From: CAMCYM01 sp964405405
Lineage (GTDB): Bacteria > Bacteroidota > Bacteroidia > Flavobacteriales_D > Sanyastnellaceae
DNA: 6,206 nt
NCBI GenBank assembly: GCA_964405405.1
Contig: CAYONT010000086.1
Span: forward strand, 1 to 6,206
Reading direction: 5' to 3'
The position numbers were made by a program, and so were the translations under genes. Below are positions 1 through 5,790 of the stretch, one piece after another (the first letter of the stretch is position 1; each line of letters starts with the position of its first letter). Below the pieces are notes generated by a model. It was not told the DNA's origin and searched no databases. It worked only from the letters and a program-made list of their open reading frames with translations.

Positions 1-21
1 GCCTCCCTTCGAAAGCGGCTG

Positions 22-54
22 CAAAGATACATACCGCAAAGCGTCGGGTTGCAA
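22..54 (-). promoter_or_regulatory. Leftward Bacteroidota-type promoter
   Basis: Read on the minus strand, this stretch has TATCTTTG at 29-22, a full match to the Bacteroidota -7 consensus TAnnTTTG. A TTG at 54-52 lies 22 bases upstream, slightly longer than the usual spacing to the -33 element. Transcription would start near base 16 and run out of the left edge. No start codon lies in the remaining bases, which read CAGCCGCTTTCGAAGGGAGG. A stable-RNA operon or a gene with a longer leader is possible, but the target is not visible. Confidence 0.55.
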
Positions 55-66
55 GGATTTGAACGG

Positions 67-84
67 AAACTTTTTGAAAAGTTT
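67..84. repeat. AT-rich inverted repeat
   Basis: AAACTTTT and AAAAGTTT form a perfect 8-base inverted repeat around a 2-base centre. It lies between the end of the aldehyde dehydrogenase gene and the leftward promoter. It could be a weak hairpin ending the dehydrogenase transcript, but no T-run follows it on the minus strand, so it is not a canonical terminator. It could equally be an operator or upstream element of the promoter at 22-54. The rest of the gene-free stretch 1-136 shows nothing else recognisable. Confidence 0.35.
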
Positions 85-136
85 TGACTCGGAGTGGATG
101 GATTTGGCCTTCAGCAGATTAACCGATCAAGAAACG

Positions 137-1525
137 TCACAGCCACCGCAAAATGGCGGCGATCCAACGCCTTTTCCGGGGGGTAAAGGGGGGGTGCAGC
201 CACTCCGAAGCGCCTGGGAAGAGCTGTTGGTAGACCGCACGTTCGTGGGTGAAGGCCAGGAAACCGTAGATGCCATGGCCCGTGCCCACGCCGCTGAGGC
301 CCCAGCCGCCGAAGGGCAAACCGGTGCTGGCCACATGCACCACGGCGTGGTTGATGCCGACGGTTCCACTGCGGGTGCCGTCGAGCAGGCGGCGGATGTT
401 CCGGCGCGAACGGCTGAACAGGTAGAGGGCGAGCGGGTTGGGGAGGGTCCGAAGGTGGGCCGTGAGCGCGTCGAGATCGGAGAACCGGAGGACCGGCAGG
501 ACCGGGCCGAAGATTTCGTCTTCGAGCAGCCGGACGCCTGGGGGGATGTCCGTTAGGACGGTGGGCGGGATGAAGCAGGCGTCCGGGTCGGCCGGTCCGC
601 CTTCCACCACGCGGGCGCCAGCGGCAACGGCTTCTTCAATGGCGCCCGCGATGCGCCGCGCGTGGTGCGGGGCGACGATCCGCGGGTAATCCACCGAACC
701 CTCCGGACCCGCTGGGTGCAGCGCCCGCATCTCCTCGACCAGGGCGGCGAGGAACCGGTCGGCCACCGCCTCGTGCACGTGCACATGGTCCGGGGCGACA
801 CAGATTTGGCCTGCATTGGTCAGCTTTGCCCAGGCCAAACGCCTCGCACAACGACGGATGTCCGCGGTTTCGTCCACCACGACCGGCGACTTGCCCCCCA
901 ACTCTAGGGTCACACTGCAGGGGTGCTTCGCCGCGGCCGCCATCACCAGCTTGCCCACGGCAGGTGAACCGGTGAAATAGATGTGGTCGAAGGGAAGCTC
1001 CAGCAAGGCCTGGGACACTTCAATCCCACCGCATCGGATCTGGACTTCTTTGGGGTCGCAGGCTGCGTGGACGATTTCCTCCAACACCCGGGCCGTGTGC
1101 GGCGTCCATTCGGAAGGCTTGAGGACGGCTGCGCAACCAGCGGCGATGGCAGAGACCAAGGGACGGAAGAGCAGTTGCATCGGATAATTCCAGGGCGCCA
1201 CGATGAGCACAACCCCCTTCCCCTCCCGCCGCACCCAGCTGGAGGCACCCAGACCCGCCAAACCCACAGGCACCCGCCGAGGCCGCATCCAGGTCCGCAG
1301 ATTCCGCTTTGCCTCCGCGATCTCCGACTTCAGCACGTAAATTTCCGTGAGGTCAAACTCCTCAGCCGGTTTCCGAAAATCCCGAGCCACCGCGGCCACC
1401 AAGTCAGGACGGCGGCGCAACACCTCAGCATACAGCCGATCCAAACGCCGGATGCGGTCTCGGGCCCCCGCAGCGCGCATTTGTTCCGCACCTTCTTTCA
1501 ACGCCGACCAAGGGATGGGTTCCAT
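137..1525 (-). CDS. Aldehyde dehydrogenase, ALDH3-like
   Basis: NAD(P)-dependent aldehyde dehydrogenase, 462 residues, oxidising an aldehyde to the acid in the cytoplasm. Visible landmarks are PWNYP at 111-115, the cofactor-binding KPSE at 136-139, FTGSPAVG at 184-191, the general base Glu208 in LELGGKSP, the catalytic Cys242 in NAGQICVAPD, EIFGP at 337-341 and PFGGWGLSG at 414-422. The APD after the cysteine and the C-terminal PPFTPRK followed by a hydrophobic tail are typical of the ALDH3 branch (fatty aldehyde and coniferyl aldehyde dehydrogenases). The length also fits that branch, which is shorter than most ALDHs. The frame is open to 1738, but the Met at 1525 is chosen because the preceding 71 residues are not ALDH-like and would overlap the divergent gene. 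G-runs at 178-183 and 188-194 lie in the last part of the gene, and the frame stays intact through them. The substrate cannot be read from the sequence. Confidence 0.93.
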   Translation of the reverse strand: MEPIPWSALKEGAEQMRAAGARDRIRRLDRLYAEVLRRRPDLVAAVARDFRKPAEEFDLTEIYVLKSEIAEAKRNLRTWMRPRRVPVGLAGLGASSWVRREGKGVVLIVAPWNYPMQLLFRPLVSAIAAGCAAVLKPSEWTPHTARVLEEIVHAACDPKEVQIRCGGIEVSQALLELPFDHIYFTGSPAVGKLVMAAAAKHPCSVTLELGGKSPVVVDETADIRRCARRLAWAKLTNAGQICVAPDHVHVHEAVADRFLAALVEEMRALHPAGPEGSVDYPRIVAPHHARRIAGAIEEAVAAGARVVEGGPADPDACFIPPTVLTDIPPGVRLLEDEIFGPVLPVLRFSDLDALTAHLRTLPNPLALYLFSRSRRNIRRLLDGTRSGTVGINHAVVHVASTGLPFGGWGLSGVGTGHGIYGFLAFTHERAVYQQLFPGASEWLHPPFTPRKRRWIAAILRWL

Positions 1526-1579
1526 GTTGCTTCCATTTTTTCGTCCATTTGCAGCCCGAAAGTTCAGGCATATGCCCTG

Positions 1580-1597
1580 CAAATTTGGCGAACTTTG
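1580..1597. promoter_or_regulatory. Divergent promoter region, weak -7 candidates
   Basis: The 76-base gap between the divergent dehydrogenase and methyltransferase genes contains the palindrome CAAATTTG (1580-1587). It matches TAnnTTTG at all but the first base on both strands. Used leftward, it would give the dehydrogenase a leader of about 50 bases. Rightward, GAACTTTG at 1590-1597, also one mismatch, ends four bases before the methyltransferase ATG. No convincing -33 element is visible for any of these, so the assignment is tentative. Confidence 0.3.
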
Positions 1598-1601
1598 CGC
1601 C

Positions 1602-3173
1602 ATGCAGTCGATTTGGGATGAAAGGTATGCCGCCCACGAAACGGTGTATGGCAAGGAGATGAATGTGTTTTTGCGTTCCGTGTTGTCGAAGTTGCCGCCA
1701 GGCAGGTTGTTGCTTCCGTGCGAAGGCGAGGGGCGCAATGCAGTGGCGGCGGCCCGGCTCGGCTGGGAAGTGGACGCATTCGATGGGAGTGCCGTGGCCG
1801 TGGAGAAGACCCTGCGGGCCGCGGAGTCAGCGGGCGTGCGGGAGGCCGTGCAGTGCGTGCAGGCTGACGCCCTCGCCTACCCCGTCCGGGCGGGACATTA
1901 TGATGTGGTGGCCCTGGTTTACGCCCACCTGCCCCCAGCGGACCGGGCGGATTTTCACCGGCGGATGGCCAGCGGGCTCAGGCCCGGGGGAACCCTGGTG
2001 CTGGAGGGATTTGGTTCCGGCCAGCTGGCCTTCTCCTCGGGCGGACCCCGCGACCTCGCCATGCTGTTCACCGAGGCGATGCTGCGGGCCGACTTTGCTG
2101 GATTGCAGGTCGAGCAGTGCGCAGCAGAGGAGGTGGTCCTGGACGAAGGCCCATTTCACCAAGGACGCGCCCAAGTTTTGCGGTTCTTGGGGCACGCCCT
2201 GCTTCTCCTTGCCATCCTGTTCTCCCCCTTCGTCCCGGGCAAGGCCCAGCCCGATTCGCCCAAACTGAGTCCCGCCGAAGAAAATGCCCTGCGACAGCCC
2301 ATCGCCCTGCCCTTGCCCGCTGATTCCGTTCGCTGGGCCCACCGCGGCAAGCTCGACATCCAGTTCTCTCAAGCGCATTTCGACCAATGGGCTGCCGGCG
2401 GGCAGAGCAACCTGTCCCTCCTCACCAAAATCGACCACTACTGGGAATACGACCGGGGCCGCAACGGCTGGGACAGCGAAGTGCATGCCGCCTTCGGTCT
2501 CCAAAACCGGCCTGACGAATCCGTCCTGCTCAAGACGGACGACCGGGTCGAAGTCAGCAGCAAGTGGGGCCACCGGGCCACCGCAAACGGCTACGTAACC
2601 GTCCTTGGGAACTTCCGCTCCCAGTTTGCCCCAGGCTACCCCCTGGTCAATGGCGTGCCCAACCGCGCCGTCCTCCAGTCCCGTTGGATGGCCCCGGGCT
2701 ACGGGGTTCTGGCGGCCGGCATGGACTACAAAGACACCCCGCGGCAATTGACCGTTTTCCTCGCCCCGCTAACCTACAAGACCACCTGGGTGCTCGACTC
2801 CACCCTCTCCGCTGCCGGGGCCTTTGGGGTCACCCCGGGCGCCCAATCCCGCCACGAGGTCGGGGGCTACATGCGCGTGGCCTGGACCACGCCCGTGTGG
2901 AAGAACCTGCAGTACGGCACCCGTTTAGACTTGTTTTCCAACTACTTACAGACCCCAGAGAACATCGACGTCTTCTCCGACCATACCCTGACCATGAAGG
3001 TGAACGACTTCCTGTCGACGACGCTCAATGCCACCTTCTTGTACGATCACGATGTCGCGCTCAAAAAGGGGGAGCCGGTGTTGGGGCCTGAAGGCCAAAT
3101 CCTCGATCCCCGGATGGGCCCCGGCCTGCAGTTTCGGGAGGTCCTTTCGGTGGGATTCTCCTTGGCGCTGTAA
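1602..3173 (+). CDS. Class I methyltransferase fused in frame to DUF3078 domain
   Basis: The frame encodes 523 residues from the ATG at 1602. That start is preferred over the upstream ATG at 1572 because WDERY, typical of the methyltransferase N-terminus, follows at once. Residues 1-197 resemble a small TehB-like class I SAM methyltransferase: SAM-binding motif I as LLLPCEGEGRNA (37-48), acidic Asp61 ending the next strand, VYAHLPP at 106-112, LRPGGTLVLEGF at 126-137, and GPFHQGRAQVLRFLG at 183-197, where such proteins normally end. Residues 193-215 look like a Sec signal peptide ending in GKA. Residues from about 245 to 523 are a DUF3078 domain, with landmarks FSQAHFDQWAAGGQSN, GYPLVN, DLFSNYLQTPENIDV, MKVNDFLS and a C-terminal strand ending in a hydrophobic residue. 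DUF3078 proteins are probably outer-membrane or surface proteins of Bacteroidota with unknown function. A cytosolic enzyme fused to an exported barrel is topologically odd, so two proteins may be made. FabD follows 21 bases downstream. Both domain assignments are firm; the single-polypeptide reading is not. Confidence 0.75.
   Translation: MQSIWDERYAAHETVYGKEMNVFLRSVLSKLPPGRLLLPCEGEGRNAVAAARLGWEVDAFDGSAVAVEKTLRAAESAGVREAVQCVQADALAYPVRAGHYDVVALVYAHLPPADRADFHRRMASGLRPGGTLVLEGFGSGQLAFSSGGPRDLAMLFTEAMLRADFAGLQVEQCAAEEVVLDEGPFHQGRAQVLRFLGHALLLLAILFSPFVPGKAQPDSPKLSPAEENALRQPIALPLPADSVRWAHRGKLDIQFSQAHFDQWAAGGQSNLSLLTKIDHYWEYDRGRNGWDSEVHAAFGLQNRPDESVLLKTDDRVEVSSKWGHRATANGYVTVLGNFRSQFAPGYPLVNGVPNRAVLQSRWMAPGYGVLAAGMDYKDTPRQLTVFLAPLTYKTTWVLDSTLSAAGAFGVTPGAQSRHEVGGYMRVAWTTPVWKNLQYGTRLDLFSNYLQTPENIDVFSDHTLTMKVNDFLSTTLNATFLYDHDVALKKGEPVLGPEGQILDPRMGPGLQFREVLSVGFSLAL
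2178..2246 (+). other. Internal signal peptide and possible TTG start of the DUF3078 protein
   Basis: If translation begins at the in-frame TTG at 2178, the product starts M-RFLGH, runs through the hydrophobic core ALLLLAILFSPF and reaches a plausible signal peptidase I site after GKA, with QPDS next. This is the N-terminal layout expected of an exported DUF3078 protein and would give a 331-residue precursor ending at 3173. No ATG or GTG lies close enough to serve instead, and no ribosome binding site is visible. The alternatives are a true fusion, or a stop and start codon lost to a sequence error. Confidence 0.5.
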
Positions 3174-3190
3174 CCGGATGCTTATTTTTG
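3162..3190 (+). promoter_or_regulatory. fabD promoter
   Basis: TATTTTTG at 3183-3190 matches the Bacteroidota -7 consensus TAnnTTTG in full, with TTG at 3162-3164 as the -33 element 18 bases upstream. The element overlaps the last codons and stop of the preceding gene. Only GGGC separates its last G from the fabD ATG, so transcription should start at or within a few bases of the initiation codon. fabD can therefore be transcribed apart from the upstream frame. Confidence 0.65.
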
Positions 3191-3194
3191 GGGC

Positions 3195-4091
3195 ATGAAA
3201 GCATTCGTTTTTCCGGGCCAAGGCGCCCAGTTTCCGGGCATGGCCCGCGACCTGTTCGAAGCCTCAGCCCGGGTTCGGGACCGGTTCCAAGAAGCCGCCG
3301 AGGTCCTGGGGTTTGACATTGCGTCCACCATGTTTGAGGGGACCGAGGAGGCGCTGCGGGAAACCCGGGTCACCCAACCTGCGATTTTCCTCCATTCGGT
3401 TCTGCTGGCCGAGGCCCTCGGGGACGCCTTTCAACCCGATGTGGTGGCTGGACACAGCCTCGGCGAATTCTCGGCGCTGGTTGCGGCCGGTGCGCTCGAA
3501 TTCCGAGACGGCCTGCGCCTCGTTTCCGAGCGCGCCCTGGCGATGCAGGCAGCGTGCGAAGCCGTGCCCAGCACCATGGCCGCTGTCTTGGGACTGGAGG
3601 ACGATGTGGTGGAACGCATTTGCGCCGAGACCCCGGGCATCGTGGTGCCCGCGAATTACAACTGTCCCGGTCAACTCGTGATTTCGGGCGAAATCCCCGC
3701 CGTGGAGGCCGCCTGTGCCGCTTTGACCGCCGCAGGCGCACGGCGCGCCCTGCTGCTTTCGGTGGGCGGGGCCTTCCACTCCCCGCTCATGGAACCCGCG
3801 CGCGAACGGCTGGCCCGCGCCATCGACGCCACCCCCTTCCTCGCCCCGCGTTGCCCCATCGTTCAGAACACCACCGCGCAAGCTACCGCCGACCCGGATA
3901 CCATCCGCAAGGAACTCATTGCCCAGCTGACCGCACCGGTTCGTTGGACGCAATCCATGCAAACCATGCTCGACCGTGGCGTGCGCGAAGTCATCGAAGT
4001 GGGTCCTGGCACCGTGCTCCAAGGACTGTTCAAGAAACTGGACCGTACCCTGCCCTGTTCCAGCGCCAGCCCCGCCCCCATTCCGGGCTGA
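3195..4091 (+). CDS. fabD: Malonyl-CoA:ACP transacylase
   Basis: FabD, 298 residues, moves the malonyl group from coenzyme A to acyl carrier protein, supplying the extender unit for type II fatty-acid synthesis in the cytoplasm. The N-terminus FPGQGAQFPGM carries the GQGAQ motif (8-12). The nucleophile is Ser88 in GHSLGE (86-91). Arg113, which binds the malonyl carboxylate, lies in the RALAMQ segment. His195 in AFHSPLM completes the catalytic pair, and Gln244 and the C-terminal EVGPGTVLQGL (268-278) are conserved in the family. The length is normal, with a short proline- and serine-rich tail after residue 285. The ATG at 3195 is fixed by the family N-terminus. The gene has its own promoter overlapping the end of the previous frame and ends at a strong terminator. 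No other fatty-acid synthesis gene is in the window. Confidence 0.97.
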   Translation: MKAFVFPGQGAQFPGMARDLFEASARVRDRFQEAAEVLGFDIASTMFEGTEEALRETRVTQPAIFLHSVLLAEALGDAFQPDVVAGHSLGEFSALVAAGALEFRDGLRLVSERALAMQAACEAVPSTMAAVLGLEDDVVERICAETPGIVVPANYNCPGQLVISGEIPAVEAACAALTAAGARRALLLSVGGAFHSPLMEPARERLARAIDATPFLAPRCPIVQNTTAQATADPDTIRKELIAQLTAPVRWTQSMQTMLDRGVREVIEVGPGTVLQGLFKKLDRTLPCSSASPAPIPG

Positions 4092-4126
4092 CTCCCGGGC
4101 TTCGTTGGGCCCTGCTTTGGGGCCAA

Positions 4127-4156
4127 AAAAAAGACCGGGGCTTCCCGGTCTTTTTT
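4127..4156. terminator. Bidirectional intrinsic terminator
   Basis: A perfect 13-base-pair hairpin has arms 4127-4139 and 4144-4156 and a GCTT loop. Its GC-rich core GACCGGG/CCCGGTC is flanked by an A-run on the left and a T-run on the right, so it can end transcripts in both directions. It sits 35 bases after the fabD stop and 18 bases beyond the end of the convergent coiled-coil gene, and serves both. Confidence 0.93.
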
Positions 4157-4174
4157 ATTTCTTATTTCAACCCT

Positions 4175-4384
4175 TCACCCGCGTTCCGAAGACAAAGCTG
4201 AGAAGAGCACCTGGGTCTCATTCTCCGCCGCCAGCAACGCCTGCTTCAGGACTGCATTCTCACCACGCAACTCATCCACGCGCCGCTGCGCCCGGGCCAA
4301 TTCTGTCTTCAAGCGCATGAATTCGTGCAATGCTGCCACCCGCTCTTGACGGGCAACTTCCAATTGAATGAGCAATTCCTCCAT
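4175..4384 (-). CDS. Small coiled-coil protein of unknown function
   Basis: The predicted protein has 69 residues and no recognised enzymatic motif. Almost the whole chain fits one uninterrupted heptad pattern. The d positions are Leu4, Ala11, Ala18, Leu25, Ala32, Leu39, Leu46, Ala53 and Leu60. The a positions include Leu8, Phe22, Leu29, Val36, Asn43 and Leu50. The buried asparagine in RGENAVLKQAL is typical of parallel dimeric zippers. The start at 4384 is chosen over the Met at 4420 because the heptads begin right after it and because a TTTG lies four bases upstream, as at fabD. The gene is downstream of the transporter on the same strand, 75 bases away, and ends against the two-way terminator. 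Small coiled-coil proteins resembling ZapB sit near cell-division genes in some bacteria, but no such gene is here, so no function is assigned. Confidence 0.7.
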   Translation of the reverse strand: MEELLIQLEVARQERVAALHEFMRLKTELARAQRRVDELRGENAVLKQALLAAENETQVLFSALSSERG

Positions 4385-4388
4385 GCCC

Positions 4389-4396
4389 CAAAGATG
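4389..4396 (-). promoter_or_regulatory. Possible -7 element of the coiled-coil gene
   Basis: On the minus strand CATCTTTG differs from TAnnTTTG only at the first base. It is followed by GGGC and the ATG, the same eleven bases TTTGGGGCATG as at the fabD start. Possible TTG elements lie 14 and 25 bases upstream, neither at a good spacing. The candidate rests mainly on the likeness to fabD. Confidence 0.35.
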
Positions 4397-4398
4397 TG

Positions 4399-4427
4399 CC
4401 CCATCCCCGACAATCCCCACCCAACCC
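4399..4427 (-). other. G-quadruplex-capable tract upstream of the coiled-coil gene
   Basis: The minus strand carries five runs of three or four G separated by TT, T, ATTGTC and AT, which meets the usual G3+N1-7 quadruplex pattern. It lies just upstream of the proposed -7 element, in the place of a -33 element, on the coding strand of the coiled-coil gene. A regulatory role is speculation. Confidence 0.4.
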
Positions 4428-4444
4428 AGCCGATACTTACCAAC

Positions 4445-4464
4445 GAAAAAACGTTGATTTCAAC
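4445..4464 (-). terminator. Weak possible terminator after the transporter gene
   Basis: On the minus strand GTTG-AAAT-CAAC forms a 4-base-pair stem overlapping the transporter stop codon, and is followed by G and six T. The stem is short and AT-rich, so termination would be partial at best. If it works, it would reduce read-through from the transporter into the coiled-coil gene. Confidence 0.25.
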
Positions 4465-5692
4465 CAACCGCCCCCTTCCGTCCCTTGGAGCGGCGTGAAA
4501 CGGCGGCCCATGCCATCAGGACGAGCGCACTCACCACCGCCAGCCATGCATTCGCTGCGAAGAGATGGGGGATTTGGCCTACATCCCCGCCAAACCGCTC
4601 ACCGCTCACCACCGCCCCCAGGCCGATGCCCACCTCCAGCGCCATCAACATCGTGCCCAGCGCCAACGCCACCTTGCCCGGTGAGGCCAAATCTGCCGTC
4701 CAAGCGAAGATGGTCGGCATGTTGATGCCCACCGAGGCACCATAAACCACTCCGGCCAGCACCGCCTCCGCTGGGGTGTCCGCCCACGCGAGCAGGGCCA
4801 TGCCCAGGGCCAGCAACCATGCACCGGCCACCAACAACGGCACCCGTCCATGCCGATCGGAGGCCTTGCCCGCCACGAAACGGATGGCCACAGAGGCCAG
4901 GACCACGGTCGCATTGAAGGTGCCCTTGTACTGAAAACCCAAGGCGCCCACGAAATCTGGGCTCAGGGTCAAGAATGTCCCGAAGCTGATGGCCGGCGCG
5001 AGCAGCGCCAGGGACGAAGGCCAAGCCGCCCAATCCACAACCGGCCCCCGCAAGACATTCAAATCGCCCCACTGCACCGGCCTCGCCCCAGGCAGCGATT
5101 CCGGCAACCGGCACGTCATCCACAACGACGCCCACCCCAACCCAGACGACACCAGAAACATCGCATGGTACCCCCACTCCACCGCGAGCACACTCCCCAA
5201 AGCCGGTCCCGCCGCCATCCCGATGTTCCCCGCCACCCCCAACAACCCCAGCGCCTCCCCCCTCCGCTCCAACGGTGCGATGTCCGTGAGAAAAGCCGTC
5301 GTCCCCAACGGCCTAAACCCGGTGCTCAAACCATGAAAAAGGCGCAGGACCAGAAACAACGCCACCGACCACGGCACTCCGACCGCCACCCATCCCCAGT
5401 CCGCCCCCCATTCGTGGATCACGGAATACAGCACCCCCGCGATCGCCGTCACCACCGTCCCCACCACCATCACCGGCACCCGGCCTGCCCGATCCGCCAA
5501 TCGCCCACTGAAAAACCTGGATCCAAAAGCCCCCACCGTGAACAACCCCACAATCCATCCCACCCAATCCGGGCGACCCAAACCCGCCAAAAAACCCGGC
5601 AACTCCGGCAGCAACATTCCAAAGCTCGCCATGAACAGCACCGTGCTGATGCACAACGTCCAGAAAGCAGGCGTGAACAAGGAAGTGCGCAT
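4460..5692 (-). CDS. Major facilitator superfamily transporter
   Basis: The 410-residue inner-membrane protein has about 12 predicted hydrophobic segments in two halves, the normal size for this family. The first half has the loop 2-3 motif A as GRLADRAGRVPVM (63-75), Arg117 in the fourth segment (RLFHGLSTG), and a motif C-like GNIGMAAGPALG (155-166) in the fifth, a mark of drug/H+ antiporters and sugar-efflux relatives. Motif A recurs in the second half as GKASDRHGRVPLL (255-267), as expected from internal duplication. The C-terminus ends in a basic tail rich in Arg and Lys. It probably exports a small molecule in exchange for protons; the substrate cannot be told. The start at 5692 puts the first membrane segment about ten residues in, as usual. 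It is divergent from the repeat protein and is followed on the same strand by the coiled-coil gene. Confidence 0.92.
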   Translation of the reverse strand: MRTSLFTPAFWTLCISTVLFMASFGMLLPELPGFLAGLGRPDWVGWIVGLFTVGAFGSRFFSGRLADRAGRVPVMVVGTVVTAIAGVLYSVIHEWGADWGWVAVGVPWSVALFLVLRLFHGLSTGFRPLGTTAFLTDIAPLERRGEALGLLGVAGNIGMAAGPALGSVLAVEWGYHAMFLVSSGLGWASLWMTCRLPESLPGARPVQWGDLNVLRGPVVDWAAWPSSLALLAPAISFGTFLTLSPDFVGALGFQYKGTFNATVVLASVAIRFVAGKASDRHGRVPLLVAGAWLLALGMALLAWADTPAEAVLAGVVYGASVGINMPTIFAWTADLASPGKVALALGTMLMALEVGIGLGAVVSGERFGGDVGQIPHLFAANAWLAVVSALVLMAWAAVSRRSKGRKGAVG

Positions 5693-5703
5693 GAGCGAGG
5701 CAC

Positions 5704-5740
5704 CGAAGATACGCCCAGCAGCCCTCCCCCGTTATATTCG
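5704..5740. promoter_or_regulatory. Divergent promoter pair with TTCG -7 variants
   Basis: On the minus strand TATCTTCG (5711-5704) lies 11 bases before the transporter ATG. On the plus strand TATATTCG (5733-5740) lies 50 bases before the ATG of the repeat protein. Each matches TAnnTTTG except for C at the seventh base, the same deviation in both. No TTG is found at -33 for either, so both would be weak or activator-dependent if real. Confidence 0.35.
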
Positions 5741-5758
5741 TGCCTCCACCCCTGCCAT

Positions 5759-5784
5759 CCCCTCCCCATTCCCTCCCCATTCCC
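5759..5784 (-). other. G-quadruplex-capable tract in the divergent intergenic region
   Basis: The minus strand has five runs of three or four G separated by alternating loops of one and three bases (A or AAT). Short loops of this kind favour a stable quadruplex. It lies upstream of the transporter promoter and on the template strand for the leader of the repeat protein. Folding and function are inferred from the pattern only. Confidence 0.45.
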
Positions 5785-5787
5785 TCC
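5760..5787 (+). repeat. Short tandem repeat in the leader of the repeat protein gene
   Basis: The 11-base unit CCCTCCCCATT occurs twice without mismatch (5760-5770, 5771-5781), followed by a partial third copy CCCTCC ending three bases before the ATG. The result is a leader made almost wholly of pyrimidines. Such a repeat can change copy number by slippage, which would alter leader length but not the reading frame from the ATG at 5791. Confidence 0.8.
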
Positions 5788-5790
5788 ACC

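Noticed and set aside
178..194. G6 and G7 runs as a possible frameshift or phase-variation site in the dehydrogenase
   Set aside because: The residues on both sides (PPFTPRK and the hydrophobic tail) fit the ALDH3 C-terminus in the same frame, so nothing suggests a shift here.
59..556. Plus-strand open frame of 165 codons with no ATG at its start
   Set aside because: It lies antisense to the aldehyde dehydrogenase, whose conserved motifs fix the coding frame, and its product has no recognisable domain.
1347..1601. Longer N-terminus for the methyltransferase frame
   Set aside because: These 85 codons overlap the start of the divergent dehydrogenase and have no methyltransferase likeness.
1827..2747. 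Minus-strand open frame of 306 codons
   Set aside because: It is antisense to the methyltransferase/DUF3078 frame, which shows family motifs throughout. Long antisense frames are common in GC-rich DNA.
3264..4022. Minus-strand open frame of 252 codons across fabD
   Set aside because: All FabD catalytic motifs are in the plus-strand frame. The antisense product is glycine- and histidine-rich without a domain.
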